DNA of 64,000 nt from Streptomyces filipinensis (GCF_014649495.1 NZ_BMTD01000008.1:124001-188000), one strand, 5' to 3'. Positions 16,895 to 25,505 are shown, numbered from the stretch's first letter. The notes: generated from the sequence alone by a model not told the origin. Translations and numbers: made by a program.

Positions 16895-17284
16895 GTGCAC
16901 ATCACCAGACAGCGTCCCGACACCCGGCAGGGCCCGGCGGAGAACTTCACCGGCACGGTCTGGCTGGACGAGATAGCCGCCCCCGCCGCCCCGTCCCGCC
17001 TGCGCGTGTTCAGCGTGCACTTCGCACCGGGCGCCCACACGGCCTGGCACCGGCATCCGCACGGACAGGTGCTGCACGTCCTGGAGGGCGAGGGACTGGT
17101 GCAGCGCGAAGGCGGTGAGGTGGAGGCGATCCGCGCGGGCGACACGGTGTGGATCGAGCCGGACGAACGGCACTGGCACGGCGCCGCGCCCCGCACCTTC
17201 ATGACCCATCTCGCGGTCGTGGAGGCCGCCGAGGACGGCACGACGACCGTGTGGCACGCCCACGTGGACGACTACCCCGCCTGA
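16895..17284 (+). CDS. Cupin-domain protein
   Basis: The 129-residue single-domain cupin has the metal-binding motif 1 (HTAWHRHPHGQVLHVLEGEG) and motif 2 (DTVWIEPDERHWHGA). The histidines and glutamate expected to bind Mn, Fe or Ni are present. Small cupins of this type include hydroxynitrile-lyase-like and dioxygenase-like enzymes, so its reaction cannot be fixed. It begins 5 bases after the TetR stop with a GTG and is followed by the DUF4865 gene, suggesting a role in the same small-molecule detoxification or conversion pathway (inference). Confidence 0.8.
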   Translation: MHITRQRPDTRQGPAENFTGTVWLDEIAAPAAPSRLRVFSVHFAPGAHTAWHRHPHGQVLHVLEGEGLVQREGGEVEAIRAGDTVWIEPDERHWHGAAPRTFMTHLAVVEAAEDGTTTVWHAHVDDYPA

Positions 17285-17306
17285 GCCCCGAGAAAGGACC
17301 CGGGAC

Positions 17307-17891
17307 ATGCACGCCATGCAGTACGAGTTCACCCTGCCCGCCGACTACGACATGGGCGTCGTCCGCTCCCGCGTCGCCCGCGTCGGGCATCTGCTGGACG
17401 ACTGGGACGGCCTCGGCATCAAGACGTACATGCTGCGTGAACGCGGGGTGCACGGCTCCCCGGTGAACCAGTACGGGCCGTTCTACCTCTGGAACACGAT
17501 GGAGGGCATGAACAGCTTCCTGTGGGGAGGAGCCTTCCAGGGGCCCGTCGACGACTTCGGGCGGCCGGCGGTACGGCAGTGGACCGGCCTCGCGTTCGAG
17601 GAGGGCGCCGCCGGCGACTCCGCGCCCGCGTTCGCCGTACGCCGCCGACAACCGGTGCCGGAGGGCGTGGAGTTGGCCGCGTTCATGGCGGACGCGGTGG
17701 CCGAGACCGGGCGGCTGGCGGCGGAGGACGGCGCGGTGCTGGCGGCGGCCGCCGTGGACACGCGCACATGGGAGCTGGTCCACTTCTCGCTCTGGGAGCA
17801 CGACACGCCGAAGGCCGACGGGGACCTCTTCCAGGTACTGCACCTGTCCGCGCCCGGACGGAGCCGGCTTCCGCGGGGGCGGCAGTGGTGA
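17307..17891 (+). CDS. DUF4865 family protein
   Basis: The 194-residue protein begins MHAMQYEFTLPADYDMG and contains YGPFYLWNTMEGMNSFLWGG, both hallmarks of DUF4865, a monooxygenase-like family of unknown function often found beside TetR regulators and cupins. An AAAGGA ribosome binding site precedes the ATG by about 9 bases. Its last codons overlap the start of the phosphotriesterase-like gene as GTGA, which implies translational coupling. Confidence 0.8.
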   Translation: MHAMQYEFTLPADYDMGVVRSRVARVGHLLDDWDGLGIKTYMLRERGVHGSPVNQYGPFYLWNTMEGMNSFLWGGAFQGPVDDFGRPAVRQWTGLAFEEGAAGDSAPAFAVRRRQPVPEGVELAAFMADAVAETGRLAAEDGAVLAAAAVDTRTWELVHFSLWEHDTPKADGDLFQVLHLSAPGRSRLPRGRQW

Positions 17892-18799
17892 GCGCGGTCC
17901 GTACGGTCCTCGGCGACATCGCGCCTGAGGAACTGGGCGTGTGCGACGCGCACGACCATCTCTTCCTGCGCAGCCCGCAGTTGCCCGGACAGGAGCTGGA
18001 CGACCCGGCGGCGGCACGGGCCGAGCTGGCCGCCTTCCGGGCGGCGGGCGGCGCGGCCGTCGTCCAGTGGACGCCGTACGGCATGGGACGACGGGCGGCG
18101 GACCTGCCGGAGCTGTCCCGCACCACCGGGGTGCGGCTGGTCTGCGCCACGGGAATGCACCAGGCCGCGCACTACGACGCCGGGTTGCTCGGCAGGCTGC
18201 GCGGGGCCGGCCTCGCCGAGCTGTTCGTGTCCGAGCTGACCGACGGCGTCGGCACCAGCGGGGTGCGGGCCGGTCTGATCAAGGTGGCGGGCGGCTTCCA
18301 CGCTCTCGACGCGCACGCCCGCTGGACGATGACGGCGGCGGCCGAGGCGCACCACGCCACCGGCGCCCCCATCGCCGTGCACCTGGAGCTGGGCACCGGC
18401 GCGCTGGACGTACTCGACCTGCTGTGCGGCGAGCGGGGCGTGCCCGGCGACCGGGTGATCCTCGGCCATCTGAACCGCTTCCCCGACCCGGTGGTGCAGC
18501 GCCAGGCCGCCGCGTCGGGCTGCTGGCTGGCCTTCGACGGGCCCTCCCGCGCCCAGCACGCCACCGACTGGCGGATGCCGGAGGGGGTACACGCCCTGGC
18601 GGAGGCCGGCTTCGGCGACCGGCTGCTGCTCGGCGGCGACACCGTGGTGGCCGGCGCCCGCTCGGTCGACGGCGGGCCGGGCATGCCGTACCTGCTGCGG
18701 CGCGTGCGGCCCCGGCTGGACGCGGCGCTGGGCGCGGACCTGGTGGATCGCATCCTCACGGAGCATCCGGGACGGGCCTTCGCGGCCGACTGGAAGTGA
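17888..18799 (+). CDS. Phosphotriesterase-family metallohydrolase
   Basis: The 303-residue protein retains the binuclear metal centre of the phosphotriesterase/amidohydrolase family: H22 and H24 in CDAHDHLF, a lysine for carbamylation in LIKVAGG, histidines in AVHLELG and ILGHLNR, and an aspartate in LLGGDTVV. Family members hydrolyse phosphotriesters, lactones or related esters. The GTG start overlaps the DUF4865 stop by 4 bases. With TetR, cupin and DUF4865 it forms a four-gene operon, so the true substrate is probably a small lactone or ester sensed by the TetR protein (inference). Confidence 0.85.
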   Translation: MSAVRTVLGDIAPEELGVCDAHDHLFLRSPQLPGQELDDPAAARAELAAFRAAGGAAVVQWTPYGMGRRAADLPELSRTTGVRLVCATGMHQAAHYDAGLLGRLRGAGLAELFVSELTDGVGTSGVRAGLIKVAGGFHALDAHARWTMTAAAEAHHATGAPIAVHLELGTGALDVLDLLCGERGVPGDRVILGHLNRFPDPVVQRQAAASGCWLAFDGPSRAQHATDWRMPEGVHALAEAGFGDRLLLGGDTVVAGARSVDGGPGMPYLLRRVRPRLDAALGADLVDRILTEHPGRAFAADWK

Positions 18800-18860
18800 T
18801 CGCCGGGCTCAGGCCACGAGATGCCCACCGCCGGGCATCCGCATCGTGTGGCCGGGCGGC

Positions 18861-19586
18861 TCAACTGTCCGTGTGGGCGCGCAGGACCGGTCGCAGATAG
18901 TCGGCGTGCGGTCCGTCGAGCGACTCCAGGCCGGCGGGTGAGCCGATCAGCTCGATCCGGTCGAACTCGGGGTCGCGGCCCTGGGCGGTCTCCGCCTTCA
19001 CCAGCCGCGCGTACCGGTCGTGCAGCTCCCCTGCGGGGCGCGGCGGGGCGGTGAACACGACGCCGACGCTGCCGCGCCCGCCCCGTGTGGTCAGCCACGG
19101 CGTCAAGGCGTCGGCGGGGGTGGCGGAGCCGGTCTCCTCGGCCAGTTCGCGGGCCGCGTGCGCCTGCAGCGCCGTGATGTCCAACTCGCCGCCGGCGCAC
19201 GGGGGTTCGACGGTTCCGCCGGGCAGCTGCCAGCGTCCCGGGGCCGCGGTCGAGGGTGCCATCCGGCCCACCGTCAGACGTCCGTCGTGGTCCGGCTGGG
19301 CCACGGCCACGAACAGTGACGCGTACACGGGCGCGCCGGGCACCTGGCGCAGGGCCCGGTGCCGGTAGGTGGTCCGGGCCCAGGACAGCACCAGCCCTTC
19401 CGCCCCGTCCCGTTCGAGTCCGGTCAGAGCGGCGACCGGGCCGTCGAACAGGGCCGGGTTGGCCCGTACGGCCTCCTCCCACGCCCGGTCCATCGCCGAG
19501 CGGTGGCGGCCCGACAGCTCCGGCAGGGCCGTCTCGACCAGGCGGATGCGCCGGGCGGGCAGGATCTCCACGGCCGAAGCGGTCAC
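18861..19586 (-). CDS. NUDIX hydrolase
   Basis: The 241-residue protein has an N-terminal region of about 90 residues and then a NUDIX domain with WQLPGGTVEPP and HAARELAEETGS, an expanded NUDIX box with the conserved REL-EE-G residues. It likely hydrolyses a nucleoside diphosphate derivative; substrate unknown. The GTG start overlaps the stop of the upstream ROK gene by 4 bases (GTGA), so the two are translationally coupled and probably share a function. Confidence 0.8.
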   Translation of the reverse strand: MTASAVEILPARRIRLVETALPELSGRHRSAMDRAWEEAVRANPALFDGPVAALTGLERDGAEGLVLSWARTTYRHRALRQVPGAPVYASLFVAVAQPDHDGRLTVGRMAPSTAAPGRWQLPGGTVEPPCAGGELDITALQAHAARELAEETGSATPADALTPWLTTRGGRGSVGVVFTAPPRPAGELHDRYARLVKAETAQGRDPEFDRIELIGSPAGLESLDGPHADYLRPVLRAHTDS

Positions 19587-20821
19587 CGCAGCGCCCCCAA
19601 CGGGTCGTCCAGCACCGGCTGCCAGGCCAGTTCGGCCGCACCGACGAGGCTGTTGTGGACGAGCGTGCAGGGCAGGATCGGTACGCCGCCGCTCTGGCCC
19701 CACAGGCTGCGGTCGGCGACGACCGCGCGCAGCCGGCCGGGGTCGGTGTCCAGCAGGGTGCGGTGCAGGCCGCCGAGGATGATGCGGTCGGGGTTGAGGA
19801 TGTTGACGAGGCCGGCCAGGCCCAGGCCCAGGCGGTCGATCAGGGCCTCGGCGGCCGACCGGACGGCCGGGTCGGCGTACTGGGTGCGCAGCAGGTCGTC
19901 GGCCTGCTGGAGCAGGGACACCTCGGGGCCCGGCTCGCGGCCGGCCTCGACGAGCAGGGCCAGCGGGTCGGCCTCGACGTCCAGGCAGCCACGGCTGCCG
20001 CAGTGGCAGGGCCGGCCCTCCGGGTTGACGGTGAGGTGACCGACCTCCAGGGCGAGGCCCGAACTGCCGGTGTGCAGACGGCCGTCCAGCACCAGCGCGC
20101 CGCCGACGCCCCGGTGCCCGGTGGCCACGCACAGCAGGTCCCGGGCGCCCCGGCCGGCGCCGTGCCGGTGTTCGGCGAGCGCGGCGAGGTTGACGTCGTT
20201 GCCCGCGAAGGCCGGGCTCGTGATGCCCGCGGCGCGCACGCACTCCGCGAAGATCCGGCGGACCGGGGCGCCGACGGGCCAGGCCAGGTGCAGGGGGTTG
20301 AGGGCGAGGCCGTCGGGTTCGGCCACGGCGGACGGCACGGCGAGTCCCGCGCCGACACAGCGGCGGCCGGTCGTGCGCAGCAGTTCCGCACCCGCCTCGA
20401 CGACCGAGCCGAGCACCTTCGCCGGGTCCGCGTCGACGGTCTCGCAGCCGGGCGCGGTCGCCACGATCCGCCCGCCGAGGCCGACCAGGGCGGCCCGGAA
20501 GCCGTCGGCGTGGACCTGCGCGGCGAGCGCCACCGGGCCGTCGTCGGCGACCTCCAGCCGGTGCGAGGGGCGGCCCTGGGAGCCGGCGGCGGCGCCGGGC
20601 CGGGCGTCCACCCGGATCAGACCGAGCGCCTCCAGCTCGGCGGCCACCGCCCCCGCCGTCGCCCGGGTGACCCCGAGTTCCGCGGTGAGTACGGCGCGGG
20701 TCGGCGCCCGCCCGGTGTGCACCAGCTCCAGCGCGGGTCCGAGCGCTCCGCGCCCCCGGTCCAGCCGCGCCCTTGAGGTGGTCCTCTCCCCTGCCGTCCG
20801 GGGATCCGCCTTGCCGCTCAT
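19583..20821 (-). CDS. ROK-family transcriptional regulator
   Basis: The 412-residue protein has an N-terminal winged helix-turn-helix (TAELGVTRATAGAVAAELEAL, about residues 46-66) followed by a ROK domain with the zinc-binding CHCGSRGCLD and the sugar-binding NDVNLAALAEHRHG. This is the NagC/XylR-type architecture that represses sugar uptake or catabolic genes. The P-loop-like kinase motif at the start of the ROK domain is degenerate, as is usual in regulators. It is followed by a coupled NUDIX gene; no transporter is adjacent, so the sugar is unknown. Confidence 0.85.
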   Translation of the reverse strand: MSGKADPRTAGERTTSRARLDRGRGALGPALELVHTGRAPTRAVLTAELGVTRATAGAVAAELEALGLIRVDARPGAAAGSQGRPSHRLEVADDGPVALAAQVHADGFRAALVGLGGRIVATAPGCETVDADPAKVLGSVVEAGAELLRTTGRRCVGAGLAVPSAVAEPDGLALNPLHLAWPVGAPVRRIFAECVRAAGITSPAFAGNDVNLAALAEHRHGAGRGARDLLCVATGHRGVGGALVLDGRLHTGSSGLALEVGHLTVNPEGRPCHCGSRGCLDVEADPLALLVEAGREPGPEVSLLQQADDLLRTQYADPAVRSAAEALIDRLGLGLAGLVNILNPDRIILGGLHRTLLDTDPGRLRAVVADRSLWGQSGGVPILPCTLVHNSLVGAAELAWQPVLDDPLGALR

Positions 20822-20869
20822 GAGGGCGAGTCTCCCATGATCCGCACCCCTGGTGGCCTGCGCCGCCGC

Positions 20870-21523
20870 CTACAGGCCACTCACCCGCAGGGTGACGTTC
20901 AGCCGTCCCGTCAGGCCGAGCCCCGGCGGGCCCGTGCCCGGGAGCACGCGCGGGACGCCGTGGTAGGCGAACCGGGACGGTCCGCCGAAGACGAACAGGT
21001 CCCCGCTGCGCAGTTCGACGTCGGTGTAGGGCCTGGCGCGTGTCGCGGGATTGCCGAAGCGGAAGACGCACGTGTCGCCGAGGCTGAGGGAGACCACCGG
21101 CGCGTCCGCCTTCTCGTCGCTGTCGCGGTGCATGCCCATGCGGGCGTCGCCGTCGTAGAAGTTGATCAGCGCGATGTCGTACGCGTACGGCTGCTGCGGG
21201 CCCAGCGCGGCGACGGCGGCGCGGCGGCCCAGCTCGCCGAGCCAGGCGGGGAACGGTTTCACGGGGGCGCCGTCGCCGTCGACGACCGTGCGCGCGTAGG
21301 CGTACGGGTACCAGTGCCAGCCCAGACAGACCTGGCGGGCGGTCATCGTGCCGCCGCCCGGGGTGCGGACGGTGCGCAGCCCGGCGGGCGGCCGCGCCCA
21401 CCCACGGCAGGCGGCGAGCAGCTCGCGTTGCCTGCCGGGGTCCAGCCAGTCCGGGACGTGCACGGCGCCCGGCGCGACCTCCGCGCGCTCCCTGGCAAAC
21501 AGCTCCGCGTCCACACGCTCCAT
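20870..21523 (-). CDS. alkB: AlkB-type alkylated DNA repair dioxygenase
   Basis: The 217-residue protein carries the full Fe(II)/2-oxoglutarate site: H132 and D134 in MHRDSDE, H188 in AYHGVPRVLPGT, and the 2-oxoglutarate arginines in GRLNVTLR. AlkB removes 1-methyladenine and 3-methylcytosine lesions from DNA or RNA by oxidative demethylation. I chose the ATG at 21523 (MERVDAE) instead of the start 24 bases upstream because it leaves room for a leader. It is a single-gene unit here, divergent from the methyltransferase gene. Confidence 0.88.
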   Translation of the reverse strand: MERVDAELFARERAEVAPGAVHVPDWLDPGRQRELLAACRGWARPPAGLRTVRTPGGGTMTARQVCLGWHWYPYAYARTVVDGDGAPVKPFPAWLGELGRRAAVAALGPQQPYAYDIALINFYDGDARMGMHRDSDEKADAPVVSLSLGDTCVFRFGNPATRARPYTDVELRSGDLFVFGGPSRFAYHGVPRVLPGTGPPGLGLTGRLNVTLRVSGL

Positions 21524-21582
21524 CTTGCCGCAGGCCCGCCCCACCACCCCTGAGCTGCGGCTCGGCTAGCCTGGGACGCACG

Positions 21583-22728
21583 ATGAGCGACCGAATGACG
21601 ACACCGTGGGGCGAGATCGAGCTGTCCCGCTTCCCTGAGGACCCCCGCGACCGGCTGCGCGCCTGGGACGCGTCCGACGCGTACCTGCTGCGGCACCTGG
21701 CCGAGGAGGGGGTGCCGCTCACGGGCTCGGTCGTGGTGCTCGGGGACCGCTGGGGTGCGCTGGTCACGGCGCTCGCACGGCACCGGCCGACGCAGATCAC
21801 CGACTCCTTCCTGAGTCAGGAGGCGACCCGGGCGAACCTGGCGCGGGCCGGTGTCGAGCCCGGTGCCGTGCGGCTGCTGACCACCCAGGATCCGCCGCCG
21901 GAGCGGGTGGACGTGCTGCTGGTGCGGGTGCCGAAGAGCCTGGCGCTGCTGGAGGACCAACTGCTGCGGCTGGCTCCCGCCGTGCACGCGGACACGGTGG
22001 TGGTCGGCACCGGCATGGTGAAGGAGATCCACACCTCCACGCTCCAGCTGTTCGAGCGGATCCTCGGGCCGACCCGGACCTCGCTGGCCCGGCAGAAGGC
22101 CCGGCTGATCTTCTGCGCCCCGGATCCGGCGCCGGCGCGCCCGGCGAACCCGTGGCCGTACAGCTACGCGCTCCCGGACGGGCTCGGTGCGGTGTCGGGG
22201 CGCACGGTCGTCAACCACGCGGGCGTGTTCTGCGCCGACCGGCTCGACATCGGCACCCGGTTCCTCCTCCGGCACCTGCCCGGGCCGGGCGCCGGACGCG
22301 TGGTCGACCTCGGCTGCGGCAACGGCGTGGTGGGTACGGCGGTGGCGCTGGCGGACCCGACGGCCGAGGTGCTGTTCGTGGACGAGTCGTTCCAGGCGGT
22401 GGCCTCGGCGGAGGCCACCTACAAGGCCAACGGGGTCCCCGGACACGCCGAGTTCCGGGTCGGGGACGGGCTGGCCGGGGTGGCGCCCGGCAGCGTCGAC
22501 CTGGTCCTGAACAACCCGCCGTTCCACTCCCACCAGGCCACGAGCGACGCGACGGCGTGGCGGATGTTCACGGGGGCGCTGCGCTCGCTGCGGCCCGGGG
22601 GCGAGCTGTGGGTGATCGGGAACCGGCACCTGGGGTACCACGTGAAGCTGAGGCGGTTGTTCGGCAACTGTGAACTGGTGGCCTCCGATCCGAAGTTCGT
22701 GGTGCTGCGGGCGGTCAGGAGGGGCTAG
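21583..22728 (+). CDS. RlmG/RsmC-like class I methyltransferase
   Basis: The 381-residue protein has two methyltransferase-like halves: a degenerate N-terminal one and a C-terminal catalytic one with the SAM motif VVDLGCGNGVVG (from about residue 240) and the base-flipping motif NNPPFHSHQATSD. Length and two-domain layout match RlmG, the enzyme that makes m2G1835 in 23S rRNA in E. coli, and its relative RsmC. Specific target assignment in actinobacteria is inference. ATG 21583 is used; a second in-frame ATG lies 12 bases downstream. Confidence 0.82.
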   Translation: MSDRMTTPWGEIELSRFPEDPRDRLRAWDASDAYLLRHLAEEGVPLTGSVVVLGDRWGALVTALARHRPTQITDSFLSQEATRANLARAGVEPGAVRLLTTQDPPPERVDVLLVRVPKSLALLEDQLLRLAPAVHADTVVVGTGMVKEIHTSTLQLFERILGPTRTSLARQKARLIFCAPDPAPARPANPWPYSYALPDGLGAVSGRTVVNHAGVFCADRLDIGTRFLLRHLPGPGAGRVVDLGCGNGVVGTAVALADPTAEVLFVDESFQAVASAEATYKANGVPGHAEFRVGDGLAGVAPGSVDLVLNNPPFHSHQATSDATAWRMFTGALRSLRPGGELWVIGNRHLGYHVKLRRLFGNCELVASDPKFVVLRAVRRG

Positions 22729-22740
22729 CGCTCTGCCGTC

Positions 22741-22800
22741 GGCCGGTTGCGGCGCCGTCGTGGCTGGTCACGCGGTTCCGCTCGCCCCTGTCGGGGCGCT
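22741..22800. repeat. Dispersed intergenic repeat core overlapping the aldolase 3' end
   Basis: The sequence CGTCGTGGCTGGTCACGCGG followed by TTCCGCTCGCCCC is a diverged copy of the element seen three times at 15.2-15.6 kb. The stop codon and last residues of the leftward aldolase gene lie inside it. Confidence 0.6.
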
Positions 22801-23652
22801 CTGGCCGGCCAGGACCCCGATGATCCGCTGTACCTCGCCGGCCATCGCGTCCCGGCCCACGCTGAGGTACTTGCGCGAGTCGACGGCCGCGGGGTGGGCG
22901 GCGAGGAACTCCCGGATCGCGCCGGTCATGGCCACGTTGAGCGCCGTGCCGACGTTGACCTTGGCGATGCCGCCGGCGACCGCCGCGACGAGGCCGTCGT
23001 CCGGTACGCCGGAGGAGCCGTGCAGGACGAGCGGGACGGCCACAGCGGCGGACAGCCGTTTGAGCAGGCCGTGGTCGAGAGTGGCGGTGCGGGTGGTCAT
23101 CGCGTGCACGCTGCCGACGGCGACGGCGAGCGCGTCGACGCCCGTACCGGTCACGAAGTCGTGCGCCTGGTCGGGGTCGGTGCGGGCGCCCGGTGCGTGG
23201 GCGTCCAGCGGAGGCCTGCCGTCCTTGCCGCCGACCTGTCCCAGCTCGGCCTCGATCCACAGCCCTTGGGCGTGTGCCCAGTCGGCGGCGGCCCGGGTGG
23301 CGGAGAGGTTGTCGGCGTAGGGCAGCCGGGCCGCGTCGTACATCACCGAGCTGAACCCGGCGTCGGGCGCCTGGCGCAGCAGGTGGTCGCTCTGCACGTG
23401 GTCCAGGTGCAGAGCGACGGGCACGGCGGCGCGTTCGGCGGCGGCGACGGCCGCCCGGGCCAGCGGCAGCAGCCGACCGTAGCGGAACTTGACGGCGTTC
23501 TCGCTGACCTGGAGGACGACGGGCGCACCGGCCGACTCGGCGCCGGCGATGACGGCCTCCACGTGTTCCAGGGTGATGACGTTGAACGCGGCGACGGCGG
23601 AGCGGGTTCCGGCGGCGGTGGTGACCAGTTCGCCGGTGGACGCGAGAGGCAC
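22768..23652 (-). CDS. Class II fructose/tagatose-bisphosphate aldolase-like enzyme
   Basis: The 294-residue protein is a zinc aldolase of the FbaA/GatY/KbaY family, with LHLDHVQSDH (catalytic Asp and zinc His), AVGSVHAMT, VLHGSSGVPDD and GIAKVNVGTALN phosphate-binding segments. It cleaves a ketose-1,6-bisphosphate to DHAP and glyceraldehyde-3-phosphate. It lies 25 bases downstream of a SIS-domain isomerase gene on the same strand with a divergent DeoR regulator. That points to a tagatose/galactosamine- or fructose-type peripheral pathway, not central glycolysis. Its C-terminal residues (SAPTGASGTA) and stop are supplied by a dispersed repeat. Confidence 0.82.
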   Translation of the reverse strand: MPLASTGELVTTAAGTRSAVAAFNVITLEHVEAVIAGAESAGAPVVLQVSENAVKFRYGRLLPLARAAVAAAERAAVPVALHLDHVQSDHLLRQAPDAGFSSVMYDAARLPYADNLSATRAAADWAHAQGLWIEAELGQVGGKDGRPPLDAHAPGARTDPDQAHDFVTGTGVDALAVAVGSVHAMTTRTATLDHGLLKRLSAAVAVPLVLHGSSGVPDDGLVAAVAGGIAKVNVGTALNVAMTGAIREFLAAHPAAVDSRKYLSVGRDAMAGEVQRIIGVLAGQSAPTGASGTA

Positions 23653-23677
23653 GGGGGGTGTCCTTCCGGGGCGCTGG

Positions 23678-24559
23678 TCAGGGGGCGAGGATCACCGAGC
23701 GGGTGAGGTGGCGCGGTTGGTCCGGGTCGAGGCCGCGCGCGGCGGCGACGGCGACCGCGAGCCGCTGGACACGGACGAGTTCGGCGAGCGGGTCGAGCCC
23801 GCCGTCGATCCACAGGCCGCCGGTGGCGCGTACCTGTCCGGCGAGTCCCTCGGGTGCCGGGCCGAGCATCCAGGTGGCCGTGCCCTCGGTGGTGATGCTG
23901 ATGGGGCCGTGCCGGTACTCCATCGCCGGATAGGTCTCGGTCCAGGACAGCGAGGCCTCGCGCATCTTGAGCCCCGCCTCGTGGGCGAGCCCGACCGTCC
24001 AGCCGCGCCCGAGGAAGGTGAACTGGGTGCAGCCGACCAGTCCTTCGGGAAGCGGAGTGGCGAGGGCCGTGCGCGCGTCGGCGACGACGGAGTCGGTGTG
24101 CAGGCCGAGGTGGGCGCGCAGGAGGGTGAGGGCGGTGGTGGCGAACCGGGTCTGGACGACGGAGCGTTCGTCGGCGAAGTCCAGTACGACGAGGTCGTCG
24201 GCCATGCTCGCGACCGGGGTGTCGGGATCGCCGGTGACGGCCGTGGTGCGCGTCCTGCCCTTCAGCGCGCCCAGCAGTCCCAGCACCTCGGTCGTGGTGC
24301 CGGAGCGGGTGAGGGCCACGACCCGGTCGTACGACCGCCCGAGCGGGAACTCGGAGGCCGCGAACGCGTCGGTCTCGCCCTGGCCGGCGCTCTCCCTGAG
24401 GCCGGCCACCGCCTGCGCCATGAAGTACGAGGTCCCGCACCCCACGATCGCGGTCCGCTCCCCCGGCCCCGGCAGTGCGTCCCGGTACCGCTTCGCCGCC
24501 TCGGCGGCGCGTGACCAGCACTCGGGCTGGCTGTTCAGCTCGTCCTCGACATGCGTCAT
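23678..24559 (-). CDS. SIS-domain sugar-phosphate isomerase/deaminase (AgaS-like)
   Basis: The 293-residue protein has two SIS domains: the first with AIVGCGTSYFMAQAVAGL and VALTRSGTTTEVL, the second with TFLGRGWTVGLAHEAGLKMREA and EYRHGP. This is the AgaS/GlmS-C-terminal type, which isomerises or deaminates an amino-sugar phosphate. Together with the downstream class II aldolase it suggests use of galactosamine, N-acetylgalactosamine or a related sugar. The ATG at 24559 is preceded by GGAAGGGTG. A leftward promoter, TTGAAA at 24621-24616 with a TATCTT-type -10 about 18 bases on, overlaps presumed DeoR sites. Confidence 0.82.
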   Translation of the reverse strand: MTHVEDELNSQPECWSRAAEAAKRYRDALPGPGERTAIVGCGTSYFMAQAVAGLRESAGQGETDAFAASEFPLGRSYDRVVALTRSGTTTEVLGLLGALKGRTRTTAVTGDPDTPVASMADDLVVLDFADERSVVQTRFATTALTLLRAHLGLHTDSVVADARTALATPLPEGLVGCTQFTFLGRGWTVGLAHEAGLKMREASLSWTETYPAMEYRHGPISITTEGTATWMLGPAPEGLAGQVRATGGLWIDGGLDPLAELVRVQRLAVAVAAARGLDPDQPRHLTRSVILAP

Positions 24560-24605
24560 GCGCACACCCTTCCCAGGCTGATTGTTCCTGCAAGATATAG
24601 CGAGC

Positions 24606-24676
24606 TTTCGAGCAGTTTCAAGCATTCGAACGGAGAGTCGGGTGCGCTAGGGTCGCCTGGAACACTTCGAACGGAG
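24606..24676. promoter_or_regulatory. Divergent promoter with repeated TTCGAA-type DeoR sites
   Basis: Related words occur as TTTCGAG (24606), TTTCAAG (24616), TTCGAACGGA (24625) and again TTCGAACGGA (24666). The rightward promoter reads TTCGAA (24625-24630), 17 bases, TAGGGT (24648-24653). The leftward promoter uses TTGAAA (24621-24616). Both -35 boxes coincide with the repeated word, as expected for a DeoR repressor controlling itself and the sugar genes. Confidence 0.6.
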
Positions 24677-24683
24677 GCTGCGG

Positions 24684-25463
24684 ATGTCCCGGGACGCCCG
24701 CTGGAAGGCGCTGCTGGAACTGCTCGTCGAACGCGGCCGGCTGGAGGTCGAGGAGGCGGCGGCCGAGCTGGAGGTGTCGGCGGCGACGATCCGCCGGGAC
24801 TTCGACCAGCTCGCCGAGCAGCAGATGCTGGTGCGCACCCGGGGCGGAGCGGTGGTGCACGGGGTGTCGTACGAGCTCCCGCTGCGCTACAAGACGGCCC
24901 GCCGCGCCTCGGAGAAGCAGCGCATCGCCAAGGCCGTGGCCGATCTGCTGGCGCCGGGCGAGGCGGTGGGGCTGACCGGCGGTACGACCACCACGGAGGT
25001 GGCCCGCGCCCTGGCCGTACGCGGCGATCTGTCCAGCGCCTCGCCCGCGCTGACCATCGTCACCAACGCGCTCAACATCGCCAACGAGCTTGCCGTGCGG
25101 CCCCAGTTCAAGATCGTGGTCACGGGCGGGGTGGCGCGCCCGCAGTCGTACGAACTCATCGGCCCGCTCGCGGACGGCGTGCTCGGGCAGATCACGCTCG
25201 ACGTGGCGGTGCTCGGTGTCGTCGCCTTCGACGTCACGCACGGCGCGGCGGCCCATGACGAGGCGGAGGCCGCGATCAACCGGCTGCTGTGCGAACGGGC
25301 GGAGCGCGTGGTGGTGGCCGCGGACTCCAGCAAGCTGGGCCAGCGGGCGTTCGCCTGGATCTGCGGGACGGAACTGGTGAACACGCTCGTCACGGACACA
25401 GCGGTGCCCCAGGAGACGGTACGCCGCTTCGAGGAGGCGGGCGTCCGGGTTCTCACGGTGTGA
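24684..25463 (+). CDS. DeoR/GlpR-family regulator of the sugar-phosphate locus
   Basis: The 259-residue protein has an N-terminal DeoR helix-turn-helix (EVEEAAAELEVSAATIRRDF) and the sugar-phosphate-binding DeoRC domain (GLTGGTTTTEVARAL, VVVAADSSKLG). It is divergent from the SIS isomerase/aldolase pair across a 124-base region containing repeated TTCGAA-type words. It is therefore the likely repressor of that operon, released by a phosphorylated hexose or amino sugar. A GGAGG-like sequence lies just before the ATG. Confidence 0.88.
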   Translation: MSRDARWKALLELLVERGRLEVEEAAAELEVSAATIRRDFDQLAEQQMLVRTRGGAVVHGVSYELPLRYKTARRASEKQRIAKAVADLLAPGEAVGLTGGTTTTEVARALAVRGDLSSASPALTIVTNALNIANELAVRPQFKIVVTGGVARPQSYELIGPLADGVLGQITLDVAVLGVVAFDVTHGAAAHDEAEAAINRLLCERAERVVVAADSSKLGQRAFAWICGTELVNTLVTDTAVPQETVRRFEEAGVRVLTV

Positions 25464-25483
25464 TCCCGGGACCCGCGGTGTGG

Positions 25484-25505
25484 CCGGGCCCTCGAAGGGC
25501 CCCGG
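25484..25505. terminator. Hairpin after the DeoR gene
   Basis: GGGCCCT (25486-25492) pairs with AGGGCCC (25496-25502) across a 3-base loop, flanked by CC/GG that extends the stem. It sits 20 bases after the DeoR stop and before the convergent luciferase-family gene, so it may serve both directions. Confidence 0.6.
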
